From: Marispirochaeta sp964554875
GTDB lineage: Bacteria; Spirochaetota; Spirochaetia; JC444; Marispirochaetaceae
Reading direction: 5' to 3'
NCBI GenBank assembly: GCA_964554875.1
Contig: CAZKQJ010000015.1
Location: 1 to 64,000 of the forward strand
DNA length: 64,000 nt
Shown: positions 25,324 through 34,300 of the stretch, one piece after another
Numbering within the stretch: the stretch's first letter is position 1
Layout: each line of letters starts with the position of its first letter
Program-made: the position numbers and the translations under genes
Notes under the pieces: model-generated
Database searches by the model: none
What the model was told of the DNA's origin: nothing
Seen by the model: only the letters and a program-made list of their open reading frames with translations

Positions 25324-25649
25324 GCGGTACGGAGCTGACGATCATCCTCGGTATGACCCTGGTCACCTTCGGAATACGGGGACTGATTCTGCTCTTCTCC
25401 GGAAGAATCGAGATATCCGGTGCCTGGGAGAGTGCCCTTGTCTACGTGCCGCCTGCAGTGCTGAGTGCTATAATCGCACCCTCCGTGCTGATGCCCCGGG
25501 GAAGCCTTGATGTCAGTTTCGGGAACTTCTACCTGATCAGCGGATGCGCGGCCCTGATTGCGGGAATCATTTTTCACCGGTATGCCCTGTGGGCGGCCAT
25601 AGTAACCGGGCTTGCAGTCTTCGGACTCTACCGCTTTTTCTTGCTCTAG
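25320..25649 (+). CDS. azlD: AzlD-family branched-chain amino acid exporter, small subunit
   Basis: The 109-residue protein has four hydrophobic helices and the AzlD-type sequence LTIILGMTLVTFGIRGLILL and VPPAVLSAIIAPSVLMP. It is the obligate partner of AzlC, coupled by a 4-nt overlap. The CNB-GGDEF gene follows 30 nt later. Confidence 0.9.
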   Translation: MSGTELTIILGMTLVTFGIRGLILLFSGRIEISGAWESALVYVPPAVLSAIIAPSVLMPRGSLDVSFGNFYLISGCAALIAGIIFHRYALWAAIVTGLAVFGLYRFFLL

Positions 25650-25679
25650 GGAGAAACCTGATGTAGGGTATAGAAAATA

Positions 25680-26672
25680 GTGAGAGTCATAGACAGCATA
25701 GAAAACAGAGATAGATCAGGCTTCCTGGGCACTGCTCCAATTTTCTCCTCCCTGGGAGCGGAAGAACTCGATTTCATAGCCGGACACTGCGCTCTCTACG
25801 AGTTCGATGTCGGTGAGCACATATATGCTGCAGGCTCCAAAAAGGCGGAGCTCTTTATTCTTGTGGCAGGAAAAGTCGGCATCTATCGGGAAGAAGGTGC
25901 TCTGGCCCGGTTCCTTCCCGGAGAGATATTCGGGGAACTTGGTCTTTTGGCTGACGAGCCCCGGGAGGAACTCGCCATGGCGGAGGAACAGACCCGGATT
26001 CTTATCTTTCCCAGACGGGATGTCTGCTTCCAGGAGATACTCGAATCCAGGCCGGAGCTTTCTTCCCGACTGCTGCGTAAACTCATGGAGTCAGCCGCCT
26101 CCAGGCTGCGTCAGGCCAACCGGCTTATCAAGCAGAATTCTCCCTGGATCCGGGAACTGCGGCACCAGGTCTATACAGACCCCCTGACAGGACTTCCAAA
26201 CCGGACCTATCTGGAAGAAAACCTGGCCGGCTTTTTTTCCTCCCCTCCCTGCGCCCTGCTGATGTTCAAGCCGGATAACTTTAAGCAGATTAACGACAGC
26301 TACGGGCACGAGGCGGGGGACGCGGCGATCCGGCAAATCGGGCGCTTTCTCTCCCGCATTGCCCTGCCGGAAGAGCGGGTCGTGCGCTTCATGGGCAACG
26401 AATACGCCCTGATCTGCCCGGAGACAGATATTGAAGAGGCCACACAACGCGCCAGGAAAATACAGAAACTTCAGGGCGCCCTTGATTACGAATACCAGGG
26501 CAAAGCAAACGGCATCGTCGTTACCGTGAGTGCCGGCATCGCCGTCTATCCCAGGCATGCTACGAATGCACCGCGGATCATCGCTCTGGCGCACGGACTG
26601 GCCATGCGGGGGAGGACCATGGGGGGCGGGCAGCTTCTGATCGCTGCCCCGGATGAGGATCAAGCATCATGA
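25680..26672 (+). CDS. Cyclic nucleotide-binding domain plus degenerate GGDEF protein
   Basis: The 330-residue soluble protein (GTG start 25680) has an N-terminal CNB domain (about 16-140: LFILVAGKVGIY, FLPGEIFGELGLL) and a C-terminal GGDEF-type domain (about 160-320: DPLTGLPNR, INDSYGHEAGD). The active-site motif reads MGNEY (238-242) instead of GGDEF, and a metal-binding Asp of the first strand is Lys (LLMFKPDNF). It is therefore probably not a cyclase and may be a receptor or partner. It overlaps the next, related gene by 4 nt. Confidence 0.85.
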   Translation: MRVIDSIENRDRSGFLGTAPIFSSLGAEELDFIAGHCALYEFDVGEHIYAAGSKKAELFILVAGKVGIYREEGALARFLPGEIFGELGLLADEPREELAMAEEQTRILIFPRRDVCFQEILESRPELSSRLLRKLMESAASRLRQANRLIKQNSPWIRELRHQVYTDPLTGLPNRTYLEENLAGFFSSPPCALLMFKPDNFKQINDSYGHEAGDAAIRQIGRFLSRIALPEERVVRFMGNEYALICPETDIEEATQRARKIQKLQGALDYEYQGKANGIVVTVSAGIAVYPRHATNAPRIIALAHGLAMRGRTMGGGQLLIAAPDEDQAS

Positions 26673-27652
26673 CGGAGAAAGACTTTCTTCGTAGTGTAGA
26701 CATATTTTCATCCCTCTCTGACGAAGAACTGGAGATTCTCGCGGAGCTGCTGAAGCGCAGTTTCATCAAAAAGGGGGAACTTCTTTTTTCTGAAGGTGAT
26801 GACGGAGAAGAGATGTTCATCGTTGAAAGCGGCAGGATGGGAGTAAACGTGGTCCTCGAAGAGGGAGCAGAACTTGAAGTCGCGAATTTCGGTCCCCGGG
26901 AGTTTTTTGGGGAGATGTCGATCTTCGAGGGAGAACCCCGCTCCGCCAGTTGCAGGGCAAAGGAAGACTGTGAACTCCTCAGCCTGAAAGCGGGAGACTT
27001 TTTCAGCCTTGCAGACCGGCACCCGGAGATGGCAAACAGAATAATGCATCGAATGCTGAATGTGACAGCCCAAAGGCTTCGAAAAACGAACCGCTTTCTG
27101 ACGGAGATGGTCAGCTGGGGGGAATCAGCGAGAAAGCGGGCCGTGAGCGACGATTTAAGCGGCCTGTACAATCGGGGATTCTTCGATGTCAGCCTCAAAC
27201 GCACCGTTTCCGAGGCTCTCAGCGCGGGAGAACCACTCTGTCTTGCAATGGCAGATCTCGACGGTTTCGGCCGGCTCAACGCCCTTCACGGCGAGGAAAC
27301 ATGCAACCTGGTTATCCGGAAGGCTGCAGAGGTTTTCCGTCAGGGCTTCTCCGACGGGGATATCCTGACCCGTTACGGAGGGGATGAGTTCGCCTTTATT
27401 CTGCCGGGACGAAACTTGCGGGAAGCAAAGGAGTTATGCGATGATATATGCAGAAAGATGCAGTCGCTGGAAATCAAGACGGATCGAAACAGGGAACCTG
27501 TAATACTGAGCACAAGTATCGGGATCGCCGCTCTTTCCGACGGGGTCTTTTTCGGGGAGGATCTGGTCAGGATGGCGGACGAAGCCTTGTACCGGGTCAA
27601 GACAGCCGGTCGCGGCCGTGCCCTTTGTTACAGCTGGAGAGACAAGGGATGA
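26669..27652 (+). CDS. Cyclic nucleotide-binding domain plus GGDEF diguanylate cyclase-like protein
   Basis: The 327-residue paralogue of the preceding protein has a CNB domain (about 5-130: MFIVESGRMGVNVVL; FGPREFFGEMSIFEGEPRSAS) and a GGDEF domain with intact RYGGDEF (235-241) and metal Asp residues in MADLDGF. However, the usual NDxxGHxxGD substrate segment is altered (LNALHGEETCN). Cyclase activity is possible, and so is another nucleotide product. It overlaps both neighbours by 4 nt. Confidence 0.85.
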   Translation: MTEKDFLRSVDIFSSLSDEELEILAELLKRSFIKKGELLFSEGDDGEEMFIVESGRMGVNVVLEEGAELEVANFGPREFFGEMSIFEGEPRSASCRAKEDCELLSLKAGDFFSLADRHPEMANRIMHRMLNVTAQRLRKTNRFLTEMVSWGESARKRAVSDDLSGLYNRGFFDVSLKRTVSEALSAGEPLCLAMADLDGFGRLNALHGEETCNLVIRKAAEVFRQGFSDGDILTRYGGDEFAFILPGRNLREAKELCDDICRKMQSLEIKTDRNREPVILSTSIGIAALSDGVFFGEDLVRMADEALYRVKTAGRGRALCYSWRDKG

Positions 27653-28830
27653 AAAAAAGTGACATTCGGAGCATTGCAGAAAAAAACCGAAGAGTGCAGC
27701 ACATCATCGAAGCGCTGGTCCAGAGCCGAAATGTGCTGGTTCTGGGGCATAAAAACAGCGATGAAGACTGCATCGCCTCCATGGTTGCCATCTCTCTTCT
27801 GGTTAAAAAGCTCAGCAAGAACGTTTCCATACTTCTGACCGAACAGATTCATGAACGCTTTCACTACCTTCTGAACATCTGCCGCTACAATGCCATCAAT
27901 GTAATTCCCGACTGCTCCGGAGTGGCTGACGAAATCGATACAATCTGCGTTGTGGATACCCCCAAACCGGAGATGCTGCAAACCTGCGAAGGGGCGGAGA
28001 AACTGCTTCGCTCTCCCGACATCAGGGTAATCGAGTTCGATCATCATCTGGCGGCGGACTCCGCCTATATCGCCCCCAGGGAGACAGCACTGGTGACAAC
28101 AGCTTCATCAACCTGCGAACTGATTGGTTTTCTGGCCCTCAAGATGAGATGCCTTCGCGGCCGTTTCGAGGAGATTGACGGGGAAGACCTCTTCAGCCGG
28201 AACTTTGTTCTGGCCGTTCTTACCGGAATTGTCGGTGATTCGAAGATGGGAAAGTTCATAAAAAGCCACCGGGAGCGCTGGTTTTACAAGCTCTTCTCTT
28301 CCCGTTTTTCCCGCATGCTCAGCGAAAAGACCCATCAATCTTCATCTAACCTCTCCTCCATGGAAGAAATCTTCAGTGAGATCACCAGACTTTCCCAGCT
28401 CGAGGAGGGCTGTTTCAAATACTTCATGGCCCATAAACAGCATCGCGGATGCATCGCCTATACAATCCTCGATGAAGAGAAGACCAGCCCTCTGCCGGAG
28501 GAGACCGATATGGACCTCTTCGTCTCTACCGCCCGCTCGGTGGCGGATGCCCTGGCGGAGGAGAGCGGCTGTCTGGGGATGGTGGCCTACAATGATCCGC
28601 CGGAGGTCTCGGATCTCGTCCAGTTCCGTATCCGCCGCAGCCACTCCTTCCAGGGTTTCGATCTTCGGGAGATTCTGTCCGCAGCCGGAATCGAGAACGG
28701 AGGAGGCCACGAAGGGGCCATCGGCTTCCGGGTTCCCAAAAGAGAGATCCCGGACATCGGTGTATACTGCCGGCATCTTCTGGACACCATTACTGCTGCG
28801 TTCCCACCACTGCAGGGAAACGTACAATAG
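27649..28830 (+). CDS. DHH/DHHA1 family phosphoesterase (NrnA/GdpP-like)
   Basis: The 393-residue protein (ATG 27649, overlapping the GGDEF gene by 4 nt) has DHH-family metal motifs: GHKNSDEDCIASM (H34, D38, D40), VIEFDHHLA (D131-H132-H133), GIVGDSKMGKF, and the DHHA1 motif NGGGHEGAIGF. Such enzymes degrade nano-RNAs (pGpG, pApA), pAp or cyclic dinucleotides. Coupling to two GGDEF proteins suggests removal of a dinucleotide messenger or its linear product, which is inference. The first motif is atypical (NSDEDC rather than PDGDAxGS). Confidence 0.85.
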   Translation: MKKSDIRSIAEKNRRVQHIIEALVQSRNVLVLGHKNSDEDCIASMVAISLLVKKLSKNVSILLTEQIHERFHYLLNICRYNAINVIPDCSGVADEIDTICVVDTPKPEMLQTCEGAEKLLRSPDIRVIEFDHHLAADSAYIAPRETALVTTASSTCELIGFLALKMRCLRGRFEEIDGEDLFSRNFVLAVLTGIVGDSKMGKFIKSHRERWFYKLFSSRFSRMLSEKTHQSSSNLSSMEEIFSEITRLSQLEEGCFKYFMAHKQHRGCIAYTILDEEKTSPLPEETDMDLFVSTARSVADALAEESGCLGMVAYNDPPEVSDLVQFRIRRSHSFQGFDLREILSAAGIENGGGHEGAIGFRVPKREIPDIGVYCRHLLDTITAAFPPLQGNVQ

Positions 28831-28857
28831 CCCCGGAGGGCTGTGGTATACTGGGGT

Positions 28858-30126
28858 ATGAGCACAGCGCCGATCCATCAGGCATTCCCTTCACCAAGAC
28901 ACAGACCGCCGGAAGCAAGCAGCCTCTATAAGGCCCCCGAACGGCTTCTATCGGCAATATCTTCCAGAACAGGGCAGATTCCTGCGGTACTGAACATTGT
29001 CGCACCCATTGGATACGGAAAAACGAATCTGGCGGCAGCGGTCTGCCGTTCCCTTTTTTCCAGGAGTATCTGGCTCAGCCTGGCGGAAGGATGTTCCGAT
29101 GAGCCGACATTCAAGTCCGACCTGCTTCAGTCATTCCGGGAGGCGGGGATTCTTCCTCCCGGAAATCAGGACTTTAAGGACGTATTTCATCAACAGACAC
29201 CTGTCTGCCTGACACTGGACAATCTGCATCTGCTGCCCCGGGGGGCGGCTTCAATTATTACGGAACTCTTCAGCTCCCTGCCGGGGAACAGCCTTATGGT
29301 CCTTTGTTCCGATGAGGATCACAGCTTTCCGCTTTCACGTCTCAGAATCGACGATCGTGTTCTGGAGATTCGCATCGAAGATTTAACGGCCACAAAAGAA
29401 GAGATCGCAGCTTTTTTTGTCCGTCTCGGATCCTCTCCTTCGGATGATGAACTGGAGATTCTTCTGCAGAAGACCGGGGGATGGTGGGCCTGTATACGGC
29501 TTTTTGCAATAGGCTGGCGACAACTCGATGCTGCCGGCAGAAAAGGGTTCTTAAGCCGGTTCAGGGCCACGGACCGCTTTATACGGGAGTTCCTGACAGA
29601 AAACATCGATGCCCATCTTTCTCCGGAACAGCTGGATTTTTTAAGGACTGTTTCCATCTGCACCCATATCAGGACGGAACTTGCCGCGCAGCTTTGTAGC
29701 CACATGGAGGCTCCGATCCGGCCCCTGGTACAGGATCTTCTTACCCGCTACATTCTGCTTCCAACCGGTCACGGATGGTATCGACTTCCGGTCATTCTTA
29801 AACAGCACTACTACGCCGACCTCGACAGAAGCAGCCGTGAAAAACTGCACCGCAGGGCAGCCGAATGGTTCCAGCTGCAGCAGATGCCGAAACTGGCATC
29901 CCATCATCTTCAAAGAGCAGGAATAGAGTCTCCCCTGGCCCCGAGGGAAACGGAGATTCTCCTCCAGGCGGCCCAGGGGCTCAGCAATGCGGAGATCGGT
30001 GAACGCCTTTTTATAAGCCAGGGAACGGTAAAGTGGCACATGAACAGAATCCTGGAAAAGCTTGACTGCAGCAACCGGACTGCTGCAGTTGAAACCGCCA
30101 GAAGAAACGGATTCATCTCCGGTTGA
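28858..30126 (+). CDS. MalT-like LuxR-family ATPase regulator, short form
   Basis: The protein of about 422 residues has a STAND-type ATPase with Walker A IVAPIGYGKTNLA, a Walker B-like TLDNLHLL strand, a winged-helix segment and a C-terminal LuxR HTH (APRETEILLQAAQGLSNAEIGERLF, then GTVKWHMNRILEKL). Compared with MalT (about 900 residues) the TPR sensor superhelix is almost absent. ATG 28858 is chosen over 28843. It follows the DHH gene by 27 nt and may control this signalling cluster or the downstream lipoprotein genes. Confidence 0.75.
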   Translation: MSTAPIHQAFPSPRHRPPEASSLYKAPERLLSAISSRTGQIPAVLNIVAPIGYGKTNLAAAVCRSLFSRSIWLSLAEGCSDEPTFKSDLLQSFREAGILPPGNQDFKDVFHQQTPVCLTLDNLHLLPRGAASIITELFSSLPGNSLMVLCSDEDHSFPLSRLRIDDRVLEIRIEDLTATKEEIAAFFVRLGSSPSDDELEILLQKTGGWWACIRLFAIGWRQLDAAGRKGFLSRFRATDRFIREFLTENIDAHLSPEQLDFLRTVSICTHIRTELAAQLCSHMEAPIRPLVQDLLTRYILLPTGHGWYRLPVILKQHYYADLDRSSREKLHRRAAEWFQLQQMPKLASHHLQRAGIESPLAPRETEILLQAAQGLSNAEIGERLFISQGTVKWHMNRILEKLDCSNRTAAVETARRNGFISG

Positions 30127-30216
30127 AACAAACGCAAATCCTACCCCTATTCCTGCCTTTGGATAGGTGGCTTCGTCTTCCTGGAGAAGTACACTGCCAT
30201 ACAGGGAGAAGCGGGA

Positions 30217-30462
30217 ATGAACGCCAATCGCAAACGGTCCTATCAAATTCTCGCAGAGGGAACAATAACACGGATTGAGGATGAACGGCTTTCAGCCTGG
30301 AATTTCCAGGCCCTTGGAGACGGAAAGACCCTCATGACCGGTCCGCAAGTTGACAGTTCAGCCCTCTACGGAATTCTTTCGGCCCTGCGGGACAGCGGAA
30401 TCGTACTCCTGGGAATCAAGGAAGTAAAACCAACCAACAGATCGGAAGGAGACAGAAGATGA
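30217..30462 (+). CDS. Small hypothetical protein, 81 residues
   Basis: A short soluble protein (MNANRKRSYQILAEGTITRI...) with no motif I recognise. It is supported as a gene by a purine-rich upstream site (GGGAGAAGCGGG) and by a 4-nt ATGA overlap with the following lipoprotein gene, which implies coupled translation. Its C-terminus is strongly charged (KEVKPTNRSEGDRR). Confidence 0.55.
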   Translation: MNANRKRSYQILAEGTITRIEDERLSAWNFQALGDGKTLMTGPQVDSSALYGILSALRDSGIVLLGIKEVKPTNRSEGDRR

Positions 30463-32903
30463 ACCGTACATTTTTTATTGCTGCATGTATTGCAGCCATA
30501 TCACTGCTGGCAGGCTGCGCGAGCTTTAACGGGGCCATCCCCATCGAGAGCGATGCCCCTGAGACGTTCCATATTTCACCCAAAAATGCTGATGGAATCA
30601 AGGACAGCCTGACAATACCAGTGGATTTTCCCGAGATAAAGGGGCTGACAATCTCTTCCTATGAATATTCAATCCGACGGGACGACGGCACTGCGTTCTA
30701 CAGCTATTCTGAACAGGCGGCCCGGCCCCCATGGTATAAACGGATTATCGGGGCGAAAGCGGCGGTTAAACTTCCCCGGGAAATTGTCTGGGACGGTCGG
30801 AGCGACACGGGCGATTTCGCTCCGGACGGGCACTACTACATGCTCATCCGTGCGGAGGATACAAAAGGCAACCGGGGAGAAGCCCGGCCTTTTACGGTAA
30901 TCGTGGACGATACGCCTCCGTCCGTGAACGTCATGCTTCCCTATACCGTGTTTTCTCCCAACGCCGATAACAACCGTGATACCCTGGACATCTATTTTCA
31001 GGACCCTTCTCTTGAAGAGACCTGGGAAGCCCGGATTCGCAAAAGCGAAGGAACCCCGGTATTCGATTACAGCTGGCAGGAATTCCCCATTGATATCCGA
31101 TGGGACGGCAAAACTGAAAGCGGAGAGCTCATGGAAGATGGTGAGTATATATTCTCGGTAAGTTCCACAGATCTGGCGGGCAACAGCTTCAGCTGGGAAA
31201 GCGGGCTTCTGTTAAAGGAATCCGCCCTGCCCCCCATTTCGGCGAGGCTCTCGGATACAATACTCTCACCCAACGGAGACGGAATAAAGGATACGGTCAT
31301 GCTGTATCTCGATGCCGAAACTCCGGACCGGATTGTAAGGGCAGGGATTTCAGTTATCGGTAAGAACGGCATCAGTCTGGCCAGTCTTCCGGCGCCCTCA
31401 AGCTACCCGACAACAGTGACCATAACCGGAATCCTGGAAAACGGCCGTCCCATTCCCGACGGTATCTATTATATCCGGTTCAACGTGGAATACCGCAACG
31501 GAGCCACTCCCTCCACAGTGACCCCTCCCCTCCTCATTGACACAGCTCCCCCATCTGCAGTCGTCAGCGTCGATTACCGGCTCTTCTCTCCTGACGGCGA
31601 CGGTCGCAGGGACGATCTGAACTTTTACCAGAGCAGCGAAGAAGCTGTTGCCTGGAGCGGGACCATAACTGATCAGAGCGGCCGTACGGTTTTTCGTCGC
31701 GATTTCGGTTCCCGGGCCTCCGGTTTCAGCTGGAACGGCCGGGACTCCCTTGGCAACTCCATTCCCGACGGGGTCTACACATATACCCTCCAGGGAACGG
31801 ATGAGGCCGGCAACAGGGCTCTCCGGCGGATTGACGGCATCCGCATCGATACCAGGCCCACCCCGGTGGCACTGCGTTCCATGGATACCAGCTTCAGTCC
31901 CAACGGGGACGGAATAACCGAAACCGCCCGGTTTACCCCGGTAATAGAGATTACCGAAGGAATCAGTTCATGGCTCTTTGAGATAACCGACAGCCGGGAT
32001 ACCGCAGTCTACACCCTTTCCGGAAACAGCTATGACGATCTTCCCCGCACCCTTCTGTGGACCGGTGAAGGGGCTCCCGAAGGTCTTTACGGCGGACGCC
32101 TGACCGCAGAATATGAAAAGGGGAATATCGCTGTTACAGTCAGTCCCGAAAAGGTTGCATTGGATATCAGCGGTCCGGGAATCAATGCCCAGGTAACTCC
32201 TCTTCCCTTCGGGCCCGACGGAGACGGGTTTAACGACAGACTGATGATCAAAATCATCGTCGAAGATCCTTCCGGTGTCATTCTCCGGGAAGCCGAAATC
32301 CTCGATCCCGCTGGGAACTCCTTCCTTCGCCTGCCTGCAGCCGCCTTTACCGCCGCAGGTTGGTCCTGGGACGGAAAATCCGCCTCAGGAGAGCTGGTGC
32401 AGTCCGCCTCGGACTATACCCTCAGGGTGCAATCCAGGGATACCGTGGGAAACGAAAGCCGGTACGAACTGTCCATTCCGGTGGATATTCTGGTAATCCG
32501 TGACGGGGACCGTTTGAAAATCAGCATTTCCAGCATTTACTTCAAACCGAACACTCCCGACTATATTAATGTGGAGCCTGAGACCGCCAGGCGGAACCTC
32601 GCTACCCTGGACAGGCTGGCGGAAATTCTCAAAAAGTATTCTGACTACCGCATCAGGCTCGAAGGCCACGGCGTGCGTATCTACTGGGATCAGCCGCAGC
32701 GATGGCCCGGGGAGGAAACCGAGGTGCTGGTTCCCCTTTCCCGGGCCCGGGCAGAGGCTATCCGGGCCGCCCTCAGTTCACGGGGCGTAAAACCGGAGCG
32801 TATGAGCATAGAGGGCTTCGGCGGGTACCGGCCGGTGGTTCCCCATGGTGATCTGGATAACCGCTGGAAAAACCGGCGAGTGGAATTCATCCTGGTTAAA
32901 TAA
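30459..32903 (+). CDS. Lipoprotein with FlgD-like Ig repeats and C-terminal OmpA domain
   Basis: The 814-residue protein has a lipoprotein signal peptide (MNRTFFIAACIAAISLLAGC). Repeated FlgD-type Ig modules follow, each opening like FSPNGDGxxD (at least four clear calcium-loop-like copies: FSPNADNNRD, LSPNGDGIKD, FSPDGDGRRD, FSPNGDGITE) and containing W-D/N-G-x-x-x-x-G...DGxY elements. The last 130 residues form an OmpA-like peptidoglycan-binding domain (IRLEGHGVRI, SRARAEAIRAALSSRG, DNRWKNRRVEFIL). It probably links the outer membrane to the cell wall. It is common in spirochaetes, where its exact role is unknown. Confidence 0.85.
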   Translation: MNRTFFIAACIAAISLLAGCASFNGAIPIESDAPETFHISPKNADGIKDSLTIPVDFPEIKGLTISSYEYSIRRDDGTAFYSYSEQAARPPWYKRIIGAKAAVKLPREIVWDGRSDTGDFAPDGHYYMLIRAEDTKGNRGEARPFTVIVDDTPPSVNVMLPYTVFSPNADNNRDTLDIYFQDPSLEETWEARIRKSEGTPVFDYSWQEFPIDIRWDGKTESGELMEDGEYIFSVSSTDLAGNSFSWESGLLLKESALPPISARLSDTILSPNGDGIKDTVMLYLDAETPDRIVRAGISVIGKNGISLASLPAPSSYPTTVTITGILENGRPIPDGIYYIRFNVEYRNGATPSTVTPPLLIDTAPPSAVVSVDYRLFSPDGDGRRDDLNFYQSSEEAVAWSGTITDQSGRTVFRRDFGSRASGFSWNGRDSLGNSIPDGVYTYTLQGTDEAGNRALRRIDGIRIDTRPTPVALRSMDTSFSPNGDGITETARFTPVIEITEGISSWLFEITDSRDTAVYTLSGNSYDDLPRTLLWTGEGAPEGLYGGRLTAEYEKGNIAVTVSPEKVALDISGPGINAQVTPLPFGPDGDGFNDRLMIKIIVEDPSGVILREAEILDPAGNSFLRLPAAAFTAAGWSWDGKSASGELVQSASDYTLRVQSRDTVGNESRYELSIPVDILVIRDGDRLKISISSIYFKPNTPDYINVEPETARRNLATLDRLAEILKKYSDYRIRLEGHGVRIYWDQPQRWPGEETEVLVPLSRARAEAIRAALSSRGVKPERMSIEGFGGYRPVVPHGDLDNRWKNRRVEFILVK

Positions 32904-32920
32904 GGTACCCAGAATAGTAT

Positions 32921-32962
32921 GCCGGGGGAGCTTCTGTCCCGTAGACAGAGTCTCCCCCCGGC
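32921..32962. other. RNA hairpin between the lipoprotein and BaiN-like genes
   Basis: GCCGGGGGAG pairs with CTCCCCCCGGC (one bulge), with an inner CTGTC/GACAG stem. No T-run follows, so it is not a classic terminator. It could stabilise or process the mRNA end. Confidence 0.4.
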
Positions 32963-32977
32963 CCTACAATACCCGCC

Positions 32978-34189
32978 ATGGCAGACATCGCTGTAATCGG
33001 CGGCGGACCGGCGGGGCTTTTTGCCGCCATCAGGGCAGCGAGGCGGGGCAGTCGGGTACGCATTCTGGAGAAGATGAAAAGCCCCGGCCGCAAGCTGCTT
33101 ATAAGCGGCTCAGGTCAGTGCAATATCACCCACGAGGGGGAGATACAGAACTTTCTGTCCCGCTATGCCGAAGCGGGCCGTTTTCTCCGCCCCGCGCTCT
33201 TTCACCTTAGCCCCCGGGACCTCCTGAACTTCTTTGAAGAGAGGGGTATCGGTTTCGAGACGGAAACGGGTGGCAAGGTTTTTCCAAAGAGCCGCCGGGC
33301 CCGGGACATTCTCGATGTGCTGCTCCGGGAGCTCGAGGCATCCGGGGCGGAACTTGTGATTGATCAAAATGTAAGATCCATCGACGCAGGCAGGGGCGGA
33401 TTTACCCTCCGCTGCAGCGGTGAGGAGACAGGTCCCGTAGACCGGGTAATACTGGCAGCAGGCGGGGCATCCTATCCGTCCACCGGTTCCGATGGTTCGG
33501 GTTTTGTCCTGGCGGAGCAGCTGGGACACAGAATCGTCAGCCCCCGACCCGCCCTTACGGATACCGTAATCCGGGACTTCCCCATGGCGGAGCTGGCAGG
33601 CATATCTGTAAGGAACTGCAGAGTACTCCACTACAGGGATAAAAAGCTCCTGTCCCGTCTTTATGGGGACCTCCTGATCACCCATACGGGTTTTTCCGGC
33701 CCTGTCATCATGGATGCGTCCCGGAACATTCATCCCGGAGACATCCTTGTTCCGGATTTCGGCGGCCGCGGGGAAGAGACGGAGGAGGTACTCCGCCGTT
33801 TTGCGGAGGAAAACGGGAAAAAGCAGATAAAATCGGTATCACGTATACTCAGCTGTCCCGAAGCACTCCTTGAAACACTGCTGAACAGGGCCGGCATACC
33901 TGGTGAAGGGCGCCTGGGGGAACTCTCCAGGAGGATGCGGCGCCTTCTGGCTCGGACGATCGCCGAAACACCGTACGCGGTGGCCCGTACCGGAGATTTA
34001 AAAAGCGCCAGGGTCACAGCCGGCGGTGTTGACCGCCGGGAAATCAGTCCCCACAGCATGGAGAGCAGAATCGTACCCGGACTCTTCTTTGCCGGGGAGG
34101 TCATCGACATCGACGGTGATACCGGAGGTTTCAACCTGCAGGCAGCCTTCTCCACCGGCGCCCTGGCGGGGGATAACTGCGCGACCTAA
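32978..34189 (+). CDS. BaiN/HI0933-family FAD-dependent oxidoreductase
   Basis: The 403-residue flavoprotein has the N-terminal dinucleotide fold MADIAVIGGGPAGLFAAIRAA, the family motif GRKLLISGSGQCNITHE, VILAAGGASYPSTGSDGSG, and the C-terminal FAD loop GLFFAGEVIDIDGDTGGFNLQAAFSTG. These are the hallmarks of YhiN/HI0933 proteins; BaiN is a bile-acid oxidoreductase relative. The native substrate is unknown. It stands alone downstream of the lipoprotein gene. Confidence 0.88.
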   Translation: MADIAVIGGGPAGLFAAIRAARRGSRVRILEKMKSPGRKLLISGSGQCNITHEGEIQNFLSRYAEAGRFLRPALFHLSPRDLLNFFEERGIGFETETGGKVFPKSRRARDILDVLLRELEASGAELVIDQNVRSIDAGRGGFTLRCSGEETGPVDRVILAAGGASYPSTGSDGSGFVLAEQLGHRIVSPRPALTDTVIRDFPMAELAGISVRNCRVLHYRDKKLLSRLYGDLLITHTGFSGPVIMDASRNIHPGDILVPDFGGRGEETEEVLRRFAEENGKKQIKSVSRILSCPEALLETLLNRAGIPGEGRLGELSRRMRRLLARTIAETPYAVARTGDLKSARVTAGGVDRREISPHSMESRIVPGLFFAGEVIDIDGDTGGFNLQAAFSTGALAGDNCAT

Positions 34190-34300
34190 AAGACCAATAA
34201 AAACAATACGAATTTAAACCTTGTCCCCGGACAGCTTCTGCCATACCCTTCAATCGTTAATTATTTATCTATAGGATCTACTTTTTTGAAGGAGACAAGG

